The notes beneath the pieces were generated by a model, which saw nothing but the letters and a program-made list of their open reading frames with translations, was not told where the DNA came from and did not search any database. A stretch of 64,000 bases of DNA from Dermabacteraceae bacterium TAE3-ERU5 (GTDB taxonomy: Bacteria; Actinomycetota; Actinomycetes; Actinomycetales; Dermabacteraceae), in contig JAHUUK010000004.1 of the NCBI GenBank assembly GCA_019218375.1, positions 124,001 through 188,000 of the forward strand, read 5' to 3'. Made by a program: the position numbers and the translations under genes. Shown here piece after piece: positions 32,627 through 41,321 of the stretch. Position 1 is the first letter of the stretch. Every line of letters begins with the position of its first letter.

Positions 32627-33316
32627 ATGAACGAAATAGCCATCAGCGCACGCAATCTGGTTAAGACCTACGGCAGCGGCGAAGCCGCCGTCAGGGCGGT
32701 AGACGATATCAGCCTGGACATTACGCAAGGCACGTTCACCTCCATCATGGGGCCGTCCGGCTCCGGCAAATCCACCCTGATGCACCTGCTCGCCGGGCTG
32801 GACAGCCTCGATTCGGGCAGCATCGTTATCTCCGGCACCGACATCAGCACGCTCTCCGACAACGCCCTCACCAAGTTCCGGCGAGACAACATCGGCTTCA
32901 TCTTCCAGCGCTTCAACCTGCTCCCCATGCTGAGCGCGAAGCAGAACATTTTGCTGCCACTGGATCTGGCGGGCAGGAAGCCGCAGCGCGGCAAGCTCGA
33001 AGAACTGGCGGCCACGCTCGGCCTCACCGAACGCCTGGGCCACCTGCCCTCGCAGCTTTCCGGCGGCCAGATTCAGCGCGTCGCGATTGCCCGCGCCCTC
33101 ATTACCTCACCCTCCGTTATTTTTGCCGACGAACCCACGGGCAACCTGGATACCTCCAGCGGCAGCGAGGTGCTGCGCCTGCTACGCATGGCGGTGGACG
33201 AGCTGGGCCAGACGGTAGTGATGGTCACCCACGAACCCGATGCCGCCGCCGTCGGTGATCGCGTGCTCACCCTGGTAGACGGCAAGATCGCACAGGATGC
33301 GGGGACAGCGCGATGA
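32627..33316 (+). CDS. MacB/LolD-type ABC transporter ATPase
   Basis: This 229-residue ABC ATPase has Walker A GPSGSGKSTLMHL (about residues 42-54), the signature LSGGQIQRVAIARA, Walker B VIFADEPTGNLDTSSG and a switch His in VMVTHEPD. These features place it in the MacB/LolD/BceA group, whose partners export peptides or lipoproteins or remove antibiotics. The ATG lies 6 bases after a CATGCT box, so the mRNA may be leaderless, though the box is a weaker match. It overlaps the permease by 4 bases. Confidence 0.92.
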   Translation: MNEIAISARNLVKTYGSGEAAVRAVDDISLDITQGTFTSIMGPSGSGKSTLMHLLAGLDSLDSGSIVISGTDISTLSDNALTKFRRDNIGFIFQRFNLLPMLSAKQNILLPLDLAGRKPQRGKLEELAATLGLTERLGHLPSQLSGGQIQRVAIARALITSPSVIFADEPTGNLDTSSGSEVLRLLRMAVDELGQTVVMVTHEPDAAAVGDRVLTLVDGKIAQDAGTAR

Positions 33317-35757
33317 GCCGTATCAAGATCACTCCCCTGCGCAGGCACCTGGCGGCTATCGTCACGATCATGCTGGCCTCGGCCTTCGCCACCGCCATGA
33401 TCCTGGGCGGCAACGTGATGCGCGCCTACACGGAAAACTTCCTGCACGGCACCACCCACGATGCCGACATCGTATTCTCGCTCCCCCAGGGAGAACACGG
33501 CCAGATCCCGCCGGGCGTACTTAGCGAGTCCTGGCCCGCCAAACTGTTTTACGTAAACCTCGGGGAAAAACATCACGATACAAACCTGCTACTGACGGCA
33601 ACCCCGCAGGGCCGTTCCCTGCCGCAGGTAGTGGACGGGACCCTGCCGCGTAAAAGCGGCGAAATCGCGCTCACTACCGACGCCGCCGCGCAAGCGAACG
33701 TAAAGGTCGGCGAAACGATAGACGTCGGCTCCACAATCCCGCTGCGGGTAAGCGGCATAGTGCGGCCCTTCACCGGTTCCTCTACCGGCCCGACAGCCGT
33801 TACCACCCCCGGCACCTTCGACGAGGTAGGCGCGTCCACTAACATTCCCGACACCTACTACGCGCTTAGCAAGCTGCCTCCCCAAGAAGCGGTTAAGAAG
33901 CTGTCCCAGATTCCCGGCGTCAGCTACGCAAAGACCATCGCAGAGCACGCAAAGAGTCAGAAGGAAATGTTCTCCGGCTTCTTCGCCGCGATCGGCACAA
34001 TCGGCCTGATCTTCACGGGGATCGCGGTAGTTACCGGCATCGTGGTTGTCGGCAACACCTTCGCGGTGACCGTGGCCCAGCAGATTCGCAGCCTTGCCAT
34101 GCTGCGCCTGGTGGGGGCGTCCCGCGCCAGGGTGCGCCGCGTCATCCTGCGCGATTCGCTGCTGGTCGGCCTGCTCGGGGCGGTACTCGGTGCCGTTATC
34201 GCGAACCTGATCGGATACGGGCTGATCACCGCTTTCCAGCAGAATCTGCGCATCGAATATAGTTCCGTGGTTGATCCGGTGAGCCTGGCCCTGCCGTTCC
34301 TGCTCGGCCTCGGCATGTCCCTGCTGGGCGGACTGATCCCGGCGCGCGCCGCGACCAGGGTAACCCCGCTGGAAGCGCTGCGTCCGCGCGAGGCCACGAG
34401 TGGCTTTGGCGGCGGCAGGCTGCGTGCCGCGTTCACGCTGCTGCTGCTTATTTCCGGCGTCTCCCTCATCGCAGCGGGCTACTACCTAACGAGCCGGGAT
34501 AACGCGCTGGAGAGCTCCCTCCTGTTGCCGGTTGGCGCGGCCACCCTGGGTGGCGCGCTGGTATTTATCGGCGCGTTCCTCGGCACCATTTTCTTGATCC
34601 GCCCAATCGCGGCGCTGCTGGGTGCGGTACTCCCCCGTACCGGCACGCTCTCGCTGCGGCTCGCGGTCAAGAACCTGGCCCGCTACCCGCGCCGCAGCGC
34701 GGCCACCGTGTCGGCGGTCTTGATCGCCTCGGTAATCATGGTGACCCTCGCGGTGGGTGCCTCCACCGCTACCGCTTCGCTGGAAGGGCAGGTAGAAACG
34801 AAACGTCCGTTCGACGTCATCGCGCGTGGCGAAAACGTATCCGGCCTGGATAAGTCATTCGCTTCCCTGGCCGACACGCGCGCCAGCGCGGTATTTCCCG
34901 CGGGCGACATCGAGCTTTCCAAGGACGTACAGACCATGACGCTCTTTGGTGCTTCCCCCGCTCAGGTGCGCGAAACCACCAACCTGGAAAACGTGGCCGC
35001 TGCCATCGCCGACAACACCGTGGTGCTCGGCGCAGACCGTGCCAAGAGTTTCAAGGTGCAAGACGGACAGGTGCGCGAACTGCCCGGCAAGTCCGGCCCT
35101 GTGAAGCTCACTTTCAAGGTGGTGGGAGATAGCAACTATTCGTTCACCACCGCGCAGACCCTGGAAAGCCTGAAACTGACCAGGCCGGAACAGGTGCTGA
35201 TAGTTTCCCTCAAGCCCCTGGAACAGCGGGAGCTGAAAAACAGGGAAATCCAGGCGAAAGTAGATAAGTGGGGTGCGGAAAACAGCTCTGGTGTGCGCAC
35301 CATCGAACTGCCTTTCACCGAAAAAGCCACCTATCAGGAAACCATCAATAACGTGCTGCGGGTAGCGATAGTGCTGCTCGGGGCGGCCATCGCCGTGGCG
35401 ATTGTGGGCGTGGCTAACACCCTTTCGCTCTCGGTAGTCGAACGCACCGGCGAAAACGCCCTCCTACGGGCGCTGGGCACCAGCCGCGCACAGCTAAGGG
35501 CGGTTCTGGCCTGGGAAGGCATCCTGCTATCGGTACTGGGGGCGGGCCTGGGTTGCCTGCTGGGTAGCGCCCTAGGGTTTGCCGGAGTGTCGGTGCTGCT
35601 CGCTCCGCTCGTACCCATCGTGCCGGCATTCCCGTACCTGCAGATGGCCGGGCTGATCGGCTGCGCCGTCGTGGCGGGCCTGACAGCATCAGTTATTCCC
35701 GGCTGGCGTGCTTCCCGCGTGCAACCGGCAACGGCGCTCGCGAACGAAGACGCCTAG
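33313..35757 (+). CDS. FtsX-like ABC transporter permease (MacB family)
   Basis: This 814-residue permease has two FtsX-type domains. Helix 1 is near 17-40 and is followed by a long extracellular region; a three-helix FtsX domain lies near 225-345 (IRSLAMLRLVGASRARVRRVILRDSLLVG), then a pair of central helices, a second extracellular region, and a second FtsX domain (about 680-805). Such duplicated permeases work with one ATPase, here the coupled upstream gene. The substrate is unknown; control by the adjacent two-component system suggests a role in envelope stress or resistance. Its stop overlaps the next, convergent gene by 4 bases. Confidence 0.9.
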   Translation: MSRIKITPLRRHLAAIVTIMLASAFATAMILGGNVMRAYTENFLHGTTHDADIVFSLPQGEHGQIPPGVLSESWPAKLFYVNLGEKHHDTNLLLTATPQGRSLPQVVDGTLPRKSGEIALTTDAAAQANVKVGETIDVGSTIPLRVSGIVRPFTGSSTGPTAVTTPGTFDEVGASTNIPDTYYALSKLPPQEAVKKLSQIPGVSYAKTIAEHAKSQKEMFSGFFAAIGTIGLIFTGIAVVTGIVVVGNTFAVTVAQQIRSLAMLRLVGASRARVRRVILRDSLLVGLLGAVLGAVIANLIGYGLITAFQQNLRIEYSSVVDPVSLALPFLLGLGMSLLGGLIPARAATRVTPLEALRPREATSGFGGGRLRAAFTLLLLISGVSLIAAGYYLTSRDNALESSLLLPVGAATLGGALVFIGAFLGTIFLIRPIAALLGAVLPRTGTLSLRLAVKNLARYPRRSAATVSAVLIASVIMVTLAVGASTATASLEGQVETKRPFDVIARGENVSGLDKSFASLADTRASAVFPAGDIELSKDVQTMTLFGASPAQVRETTNLENVAAAIADNTVVLGADRAKSFKVQDGQVRELPGKSGPVKLTFKVVGDSNYSFTTAQTLESLKLTRPEQVLIVSLKPLEQRELKNREIQAKVDKWGAENSSGVRTIELPFTEKATYQETINNVLRVAIVLLGAAIAVAIVGVANTLSLSVVERTGENALLRALGTSRAQLRAVLAWEGILLSVLGAGLGCLLGSALGFAGVSVLLAPLVPIVPAFPYLQMAGLIGCAVVAGLTASVIPGWRASRVQPATALANEDA

Positions 35758-36170
35758 AAGCGGTAACGGGAGGCAAGTAAAACCAGTGCCGGGAGGGCGC
35801 AGGCTACCAGGGCGGTAAACACAATGCCGAACCACCAGCCAGCGCTCCCCGGCACCTGGTATCGCAGCAGCGTAAAAGCTGCTAGGGCCAAGAACAGGTG
35901 CCAGGTGATGCCGTAGGTGATGCCGAAGCGGGTGCGCCTTAGTAGGCTGCGCACGGCGAAGCCGAGCAGCACCGCGCACGCACCGTAGGTGAGTGCTTCT
36001 CCGAGCAAAACCCGCTGCAGGCTCCCCGCCTGCAAAAGCCGTATCAGGCTGTAAACGGCCACCCCCGCCAGCCCCAGGGTCTGTGCCCCCAGTAGGGCGA
36101 TAGCGATCTGGCGAGCGCGCGAAGGCACGCCCGGATTGGGGTCGTTCACATCCTGAGTTCGGGTAGGCAT
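35754..36170 (-). CDS. Four-helix membrane protein, unknown function
   Basis: This 138-residue protein has four predicted helices (about 21-45, 56-74, 86-105 and 112-133) and a polar N-terminus of about 18 residues. I cannot assign a family with certainty; actinobacteria often have such small integral membrane proteins near envelope genes. The ATG is at 36170, with a GCTTTTATGCC context and no strong ribosome-binding site. It converges on the ABC permease and shares the CTAG at the overlapping stops. Confidence 0.7.
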   Translation of the reverse strand: MPTRTQDVNDPNPGVPSRARQIAIALLGAQTLGLAGVAVYSLIRLLQAGSLQRVLLGEALTYGACAVLLGFAVRSLLRRTRFGITYGITWHLFLALAAFTLLRYQVPGSAGWWFGIVFTALVACALPALVLLASRYRF

Positions 36171-36329
36171 AAAAGCATTCTAGCGAGCAGAAAAAGGCCG
36201 CTAACGGCGGTAAAAATATCTAACTCTTCGTGTGGGAAGTACCACGAGATACGCGCTCCATTTCCCTTGTGGCGGCTTAACTGGGAGGGCAAGATTGATT
36301 GATGACCACGAGACCCCCTGATCTTTTGG

Positions 36330-36409
36330 GTCACGTGACGTATGTGTAGTGCGTCGATTTAACGACCAAGAACGACGCTACGGGCTCCCCCAAAGGTGAG
36401 CCGGTAGCG
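36330..36409 (+). promoter_or_regulatory. whiB1 upstream region: palindrome and leader hairpin
   Basis: The 265-base gap before whiB1 holds a perfect 10-bp palindrome GTCACGTGAC (36330-36339), possible -10 boxes just after it (TATGTG at 36341-36346), and a hairpin in the likely leader: CGCTAC plus GGCTC (36376-36381, 36383-36387) pairing with GAGCC plus GTAGCG (36398-36402, 36404-36409). The palindrome could be an operator; the regulator is unknown. Confidence 0.4.
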
Positions 36410-36435
36410 CCGGAAGCAGAAAGCGAGCAGTACTC

Positions 36436-36684
36436 ATGGACTGGCGGCATAAGGCTGAGTGCCTGACGGAAGACCCCGAGCTGTTCTTCCCCGTAGGCAA
36501 CACGGGCCCTGCGATCACACAGATCCAGGAAGCAAAAACGGTGTGCCAGCGCTGCGATGTGATGAGCGTCTGCCTTAAATGGGCCCTCGAGACCGGGCAG
36601 GATGCCGGCGTCTGGGGAGGCCTTTCCGAGGACGAGCGCCGCTCCCTTAAGCGGCGCAATGCTCGCGCGCGACGCGCAAGCTGA
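36436..36684 (+). CDS. whiB1: WhiB1-type iron-sulfur regulator
   Basis: WhiB1 is an essential [4Fe-4S] protein that binds the housekeeping sigma factor and responds to nitric oxide. The 82-residue protein has the four cluster cysteines (C9, C37, C40 and C46, with CQRCDVMSVC), the GVWGGLSEDERR turn and a basic DNA-binding tail (SLKRRNARARRAS). The opening MDWRHKA is as in mycobacterial WhiB1. The gene has a long upstream region with a palindrome and a hairpin. The next gene is pdtaS on the opposite strand, the same neighbour pair as in M. tuberculosis. Confidence 0.96.
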   Translation: MDWRHKAECLTEDPELFFPVGNTGPAITQIQEAKTVCQRCDVMSVCLKWALETGQDAGVWGGLSEDERRSLKRRNARARRAS

Positions 36685-36714
36685 ATAATCGTTTAGGTTT
36701 TTATTCAGATACTT

Positions 36715-36759
36715 AATAAAAGGGGGGTTGTCCGGAAAACCGGGCAACCCCCTTTTATT
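36715..36759. terminator. Bidirectional terminator between whiB1 and pdtaS
   Basis: A stem of about 20 bp with one bulge and one G-T pair (36715-36735 with 36740-36759) has A/T runs on both sides. Confidence 0.88.
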
Positions 36760-36777
36760 TTGTTTTCTAGCTTTTAA

Positions 36778-38283
36778 TTAGGACATTATCGGGTCCAGGT
36801 AGACGTCGATCACGGCGCTAGTTCCGCCGCCGGGGCGGTCTTCCCAGAACAGGACGCCGCCCAGTTCCCCCGAAACCAGGGTTTGCGCGATGGTGGTGCC
36901 GAGTCCCTCCGGCTTACGCCCCTTCATGCCTTCGCCGTCGTCCTCAATCCTGAGCACCAGGTGCGAGCCCTTACGTTCGCAGCGCACGGTGAGGGTTCCG
37001 CCCGTCTCCGCCAGGCCGTGCTCAACCGCATTGGTGGCCAGTTCCGTCACGACGAGCGCGAGCGAGGTGGCTTCCTCCGCGCGAATCACGCCGACCTTAC
37101 CGATCTTTTCGGTCGCCACGGTGACCTGTTCCCCGCCGAGCCTGCCCGGCGCGGAATCCCTATGCCGCACCCCGGCGGCAGCAACGTCTACCGCGAGGGT
37201 GAGGCAGCGGTCGATCACGTCATCGAACGTCACAGTTTCGTCGGTCCCCTGCAAAAGCGCCTCGTGTACGAGCGCAATCGTGGAGACGCGGCGCATGGCC
37301 TCGCTCAGCGCAAGCCGCGCTTCGTCGGACTTCATACGGCGGGACTGCATGCGCAGCAGGGCCGCGACGGTCTGCAGGTTGTTTTTCACCCGGTGATGCA
37401 CTTCCCGGATGGTGGCTTCCTTGGTGATTAGCTCCCGTTCACGCCTGCGCAGTTCGGTCACGTCACGCACCAGCACGATGGCGCTATCGCGCGCCCCCGC
37501 CGCGTCCGTCAGCGGCAGCGCCCGCAGCGAAAGCGTGCCACCGCGCGCCTGCATGTCGGAGCGCCAGGCCGCCCGGCCGGTCAGCACCAACGGCAAAGAT
37601 TCATCTACCGGGGAACGGCTTTGCAGCACCTGCGTGGAAAGCTCCGCGAGGGTCATACCGAGCATGTCCCCTTCCACCCCGAACCGGTGGAACGCGCTCA
37701 GCGCATTCGGGGACGCCCACTGCACCACGCCGTCACGGTCCAGCTGCACGATGCCGTCACCCACGCGCGGGGCGCCCCTGCGCGGCGGGATCGGCGCTCC
37801 AACGATCGGGAAATCACCGCGCGCCACCATCTGCAGCAGTTTTTCCCCCAGCAGGTGCAGCTGTATCTCCGTGGCCGACAGCGGATCGGTCGGCCTACGC
37901 AGGTTGCGCTCCACCGCGATCACCGCGATTACTTCCTCGCCCCGGCGCACGGGCACGAGCACGCAGTCGGCGGTGCGGTCTTCGCGCTCCACGGTGAAGG
38001 GAGTCAGGTTCAGTTTGCCCGTGCGGGATACCTCGCACAGCGCCTGCCAGTGATCGGCAGCGATCTCCAGCCCCACCGGGTCTTCGTAGTAAACGGTGGC
38101 TGCCGTGGCGGGGCGGCAGTGCGCGAGGGTCGTGAACATGTCGTCGTGGCGCAGCCAGAGCAGCAGATCGGCCTGCATGAGGTCAGCGATCACCTGCCAG
38201 TCGCCGATCAATAGTTGCAGCCATTCCGCGACCGAGTCGCTGATGTAGGGCCTGCCGGTCTGGAATTTGCTGAACGTAGACAT
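36778..38283 (-). CDS. pdtaS: PdtaS-type sensor histidine kinase
   Basis: PdtaS is a soluble, twin-domain kinase that phosphorylates the RNA-binding antiterminator PdtaR; in M. tuberculosis it responds to copper and nitric oxide. The 501-residue protein has a GAF domain (about 1-150), a PAS-like domain (about 165-280), and an HWE/HisKA_2 core with EVHHRVKNNLQT around H296/H297. The ATPase part has ELATNAVEHG (N-box) and EDDGEGM. The ATG at 38283 was chosen because the frame extends upstream into the divergent DUF2505 gene. No pdtaR gene lies in the window. Confidence 0.93.
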   Translation of the reverse strand: MSTFSKFQTGRPYISDSVAEWLQLLIGDWQVIADLMQADLLLWLRHDDMFTTLAHCRPATAATVYYEDPVGLEIAADHWQALCEVSRTGKLNLTPFTVEREDRTADCVLVPVRRGEEVIAVIAVERNLRRPTDPLSATEIQLHLLGEKLLQMVARGDFPIVGAPIPPRRGAPRVGDGIVQLDRDGVVQWASPNALSAFHRFGVEGDMLGMTLAELSTQVLQSRSPVDESLPLVLTGRAAWRSDMQARGGTLSLRALPLTDAAGARDSAIVLVRDVTELRRRERELITKEATIREVHHRVKNNLQTVAALLRMQSRRMKSDEARLALSEAMRRVSTIALVHEALLQGTDETVTFDDVIDRCLTLAVDVAAAGVRHRDSAPGRLGGEQVTVATEKIGKVGVIRAEEATSLALVVTELATNAVEHGLAETGGTLTVRCERKGSHLVLRIEDDGEGMKGRKPEGLGTTIAQTLVSGELGGVLFWEDRPGGGTSAVIDVYLDPIMS

Positions 38284-38352
38284 ACCCCTATCGTAGAAGC
38301 TAGCGGCGGGGCCCCAAAGAGCAGCCCCGCGACTTTTCGGAAAGGGCACACG

Positions 38353-38850
38353 ATGAAGTTCTCCGCCACCATGCACCTGAACGGAACCCCGCAGCAGGTA
38401 GCCGCCATGTACGCGGATCCCGAATACCACCTGCAGCGCAGCAATCTGGTTGGGGTTAAGGAAACCGAAACCGAGGTGACGGGCGAACTCGCACACGCCT
38501 TCACCGTGCGCAGCACGCGCGGCGTGGATACGTCTGCGCTGCCCGCTCCCGCCGCCCAGTTCCTCGGTTCTCATCTGCGCGTAGTAGAAACGCAGGAATG
38601 GTATGAGCCGGAGGCCGACGGTAGCCGCCGTACCATCATGAGCTACGAGGTGGGCGGTGCTCCCGTAAAGATCCGTTCCGACGTCATACTGAAGCCTCAG
38701 GGAGAAAGCACCCTGGTAGAGGTAACCGGCGAGTTTAAGGTAGCCATTCCCCTGCTCGGCGGGAAAATCGAAAAGGCCGCAGCCGAGCACACGCAGAAGC
38801 TTTTCGCGCGCGAAGAGGCCTGCGCAAACGAATACCTAGCCAAGGCGTAA
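38353..38850 (+). CDS. DUF2505 (SRPBCC-like) protein
   Basis: This 165-residue protein resembles the DUF2505 family: MKFSATMHLNGTPQQVAAMYADPEYHLQR at the N-terminus, an internal DVILKPQGESTLVEVTGEFKVAIPLLGGKIEKAAAEH, and an aromatic core. The fold is likely SRPBCC/START-like, a cavity that binds lipids or other hydrophobic ligands, which is known for the superfamily rather than seen here. The ATG at 38353 follows a GGAAAGGG site; an upstream frame from 38215 was rejected because it overlaps pdtaS. Monocistronic, followed by a hairpin. Confidence 0.87.
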   Translation: MKFSATMHLNGTPQQVAAMYADPEYHLQRSNLVGVKETETEVTGELAHAFTVRSTRGVDTSALPAPAAQFLGSHLRVVETQEWYEPEADGSRRTIMSYEVGGAPVKIRSDVILKPQGESTLVEVTGEFKVAIPLLGGKIEKAAAEHTQKLFAREEACANEYLAKA

Positions 38851-38863
38851 TGCCATAACGCAT

Positions 38864-38888
38864 CGGGGCGGCGTAAAACGCCGCCCCG
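38864..38888. terminator. Terminator-like GC hairpin
   Basis: A 10-bp stem CGGGGCGGCG (38864-38873) pairs with 38879-38888 around a TAAAA loop. It separates the convergent DUF2505 gene and the small hypothetical gene; the T run is short. Confidence 0.7.
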
Positions 38889-38911
38889 GCAGGCTGTTTC
38901 TTGCGCCGCGG

Positions 38912-39307
38912 CTAAGAAAGCGCGGCGCGCAGCAGCGCTATTTCTTGCGGGGCGTACCAGAGCAGTTCCGGGTCCTCCCCGGCAGCTTCGATCTCTTTGC
39001 CCGTCAGTTCACTCAGGTGGTAGGAAGCTATCCGCGCGTTTCCCGCCGCGGTGACGCTGCGAATATTTGGCAGTTCTACGCCCGGCACCGGGGACAGCGC
39101 CACGCCAGTATCTGCCGAAACCAGCACCACCCTTTCTTCCGGGGTGTCCAGCGCCTGCGCCCAAACCGCATCCAGCTGGGCTTCGTATTCCGCCTCTTCG
39201 CCGGCTTCGTCGGGGCACCAGACGATCTCTCCCGCACGTAGCGTGAGCGCACCGCCTGCGGGAAGTTCCTTCGCCTTGGCAGCCGGGAGCGGCAGATAGA
39301 TACGCAT
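38912..39307 (-). CDS. Small acidic protein, perhaps DUF6912
   Basis: This 131-residue soluble protein opens MRIYLPLPAAKAKEL and ends with ASYHLSELTGKEIE and a leucine-rich helix. The opening resembles an actinobacterial family that I believe is DUF6912, but this is from memory and uncertain. The middle part is acidic (DEAGEEAEYEAQLDAVW). The ATG at 39307 has a GAAAGGA site and lies 19 bases after the CpaE-like gene, so it is the third gene of that transcript. Function unknown. Confidence 0.65.
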   Translation of the reverse strand: MRIYLPLPAAKAKELPAGGALTLRAGEIVWCPDEAGEEAEYEAQLDAVWAQALDTPEERVVLVSADTGVALSPVPGVELPNIRSVTAAGNARIASYHLSELTGKEIEAAGEDPELLWYAPQEIALLRAALS

Positions 39308-39326
39308 GTGCGCTGAGTCCTTTCGT

Positions 39327-40574
39327 CTACGAGCGCCGACGGCGACGCCTGCCGCGGCCCTCAGTCTCATTTTGCACCACGCCAGCACTTTCTTGGGCAT
39401 CAACTTCCGCCCCGCCCCTTTCCGGGCTCATTGCTAGCGCGATCTCGCGAACCTTTTCCCGCAGCGCGCTCCGTGGCGCGGCTTCCGCCAGAAAAGCCCC
39501 ATCCCAGGCACAGCGCTGAACCGTGTGCGTATCCACGGGCAACGTGCGCACGCTCTGGCAAGCGATTCTTTCCCGCACCATCGCTTCGGCCTGCCCTGGG
39601 CTGAGCGGAGCCTGAAGGCGGTTCACCACCACGTGCAGATTGCTAACGCCGAGTTCGGCCAAAAGCTCCGTTTCCCGAATTAACCGGGTCAGGGAAATCG
39701 GATTGGCATCTACCACGGCGAACACCGTATCGGCGGCCGCCAGAGTCTGCCTGCCTACCGTGTTTCGCTGCGGAGCGAGCGGATCGTAGTCATCTAATTC
39801 ATCCGCAATGCCGGGGGCGATGTCGAGCACCGTGAGGCGGGCGCACTCGCGCAGACACAGCAGCACCTGTTCATAGGCGGCTTCCCTGATTTCGCTCCAA
39901 TGGGTCCCCAAACCGATTCCGGGCAGCAGGCGCAGGTGTTCTCCCAGGCGCTCGCTCAGCCCGGCGAGCTCTGTGGCCCCGAGGCAATCGCGTGCGGCCA
40001 GCCTGCAAGCGGTTAATAGCGCCGCGTTTTCCTCTACCACCCCGGCAAACTGGGCCAGGCAGGGAGCCCGCGTATCGGCATCCACCAGCAGGGTGTCCAC
40101 CCGTTGCAGATGCATTTCGTAGGCCAGGTTTGCCGCGAAAAACGAACGCCCCGGACCGCCCTCCGGGCCCCACACCGCCACCAGTTTCCCCTCTCCCGGC
40201 GGCTGCGCCGCGGCCGGAGCAGGGGCCTTATCTTCGGCGGCAGCGCAGGCCGTTTCCAGCAGGGAAACGATTTCTTCGGCCGTGGCTTCGCGGGCTAACA
40301 GATACCGCAGACCGTAGGGAGGTTCGCTTACGCCGCCCAGCCCTATCACGGCCACGCCCGCCGCCTGCAGGTCAGAAACAGTGCCCCTATCCAGGCCGCG
40401 TGTTTCCAGGTCAAGCAGCACCGCGTCTACCGGCCCGGCATGGGCGCAGGCGATCGTTTCCGCAAGGTCAGCGCAGCGGCGGGTAACGCTGACCCGGTCC
40501 GCGTAGCGCGTGGCCAGATCGTGCACGATCCGCACCTCATCACTGCCGCTAACGCATATTAAAAGCGAAATCAC
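39327..40574 (-). CDS. CpaE-like MinD-family protein, degenerate Walker A
   Basis: This 415-residue protein has an N-terminal receiver-like domain (about 1-110), a linker rich in Ala/Pro, and a MinD/ParA-like domain (from 130) with LVDADTRAPCLAQFAGV and a LTVLDIAPGIADEL block. The deviant Walker A is altered: GPEGGPGRS at 136-144 has Glu and Arg in place of the two lysines. This matches the actinobacterial CpaE-like group (Rv3660c) whose genes usually precede tadA. It may place or regulate the pilus machine without normal ATPase activity. The tail is Arg-rich. It overlaps the CpaB-like gene by 4 bases. Confidence 0.82.
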   Translation of the reverse strand: MISLLICVSGSDEVRIVHDLATRYADRVSVTRRCADLAETIACAHAGPVDAVLLDLETRGLDRGTVSDLQAAGVAVIGLGGVSEPPYGLRYLLAREATAEEIVSLLETACAAAEDKAPAPAAAQPPGEGKLVAVWGPEGGPGRSFFAANLAYEMHLQRVDTLLVDADTRAPCLAQFAGVVEENAALLTACRLAARDCLGATELAGLSERLGEHLRLLPGIGLGTHWSEIREAAYEQVLLCLRECARLTVLDIAPGIADELDDYDPLAPQRNTVGRQTLAAADTVFAVVDANPISLTRLIRETELLAELGVSNLHVVVNRLQAPLSPGQAEAMVRERIACQSVRTLPVDTHTVQRCAWDGAFLAEAAPRSALREKVREIALAMSPERGGAEVDAQESAGVVQNETEGRGRRRRRRS

Positions 40575-41206
40575 GGCTTCTCCCCCACGCTTGCCGGGAC
40601 CGCGATAACGTCCACCCGCCCCTTCCCCGCCAACGCCGTCAACACCTGGGGTAGTTGCTCCTTGGGCAGCATGATCTCTACCGTTGCGCCGCGCGCCCCT
40701 ATCCCCTGAGCCGCAGAAACGTTGCTGACGCTAGCGTTTTCCACCAGCAGGCGCGCTCCCGCCTCGCCTTCCTGGCTGTACCAAAGCTCCACCCGCGCCC
40801 CCTTGCGCACCGATTCCGCCACCGGGCCGTCTACCCGCACCGCTACCGGGCGCAGATTAAGCCGTTCAAAGGTGGCAACGGCGCTGCGCGGCAGCAGTTC
40901 CCCAGGGCCGACAGGCACAGTCAATACCGCGCCTGCGGGGATATCGGCATATGCGGGGAAATAGTTATCCGCGCTGTCGGACAGGCGCAGCTCTTTTACC
41001 GAGAACGACTCGGCGCTCGGCTCTTCCCCGACGGCAAGCTGCCTATTGGCAACCAGCACGGGAGCGGTGCTAGCAACCTGCCGCGCGTAGAAAACCCCGC
41101 CGATAATGCTGACCAGCACGAGGGCGATGCCTATTAGCAAACGCGGATCCCGCCAGCCGGGCGGGGTAAGCCTTTTCGCCAGCGCGTCCTTATGAAAACT
41201 TCCCAT
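40571..41206 (-). CDS. CpaB/SAF-domain pilus protein
   Basis: This 211-residue protein has a cytoplasmic basic N-terminus, one membrane helix (about 22-42) and a SAF domain (about 50-115: APVLVANRQLAVGEEPSAESFSVKELRL, then AVLTVPVGPGELLPRSAV), followed by a beta-rich C-terminal domain. CpaB/RcpC proteins work with Flp/Tad pili, so it probably belongs to the tad system. The ATG at 41206 follows an AAAGG site. The CpaE-like gene is translationally coupled. Confidence 0.8.
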   Translation of the reverse strand: MGSFHKDALAKRLTPPGWRDPRLLIGIALVLVSIIGGVFYARQVASTAPVLVANRQLAVGEEPSAESFSVKELRLSDSADNYFPAYADIPAGAVLTVPVGPGELLPRSAVATFERLNLRPVAVRVDGPVAESVRKGARVELWYSQEGEAGARLLVENASVSNVSAAQGIGARGATVEIMLPKEQLPQVLTALAGKGRVDVIAVPASVGEKP

Positions 41207-41321
41207 GATCGCGGGGCCTTTCGCGTGATGCAGGGGTTATCTAGCTGGCGCCATTTTGCCACGCCAAAGCACAGCAAAGGAACACTATCCCCACGACATG
41301 TGCATAAACTTCAGCAAACGC

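Noticed and set aside
36778-38790. 670-codon form of PdtaS
   Set aside because: The extra 169 codons overlap the divergent DUF2505 gene and have no domain; the ATG at 38283 gives the normal length.
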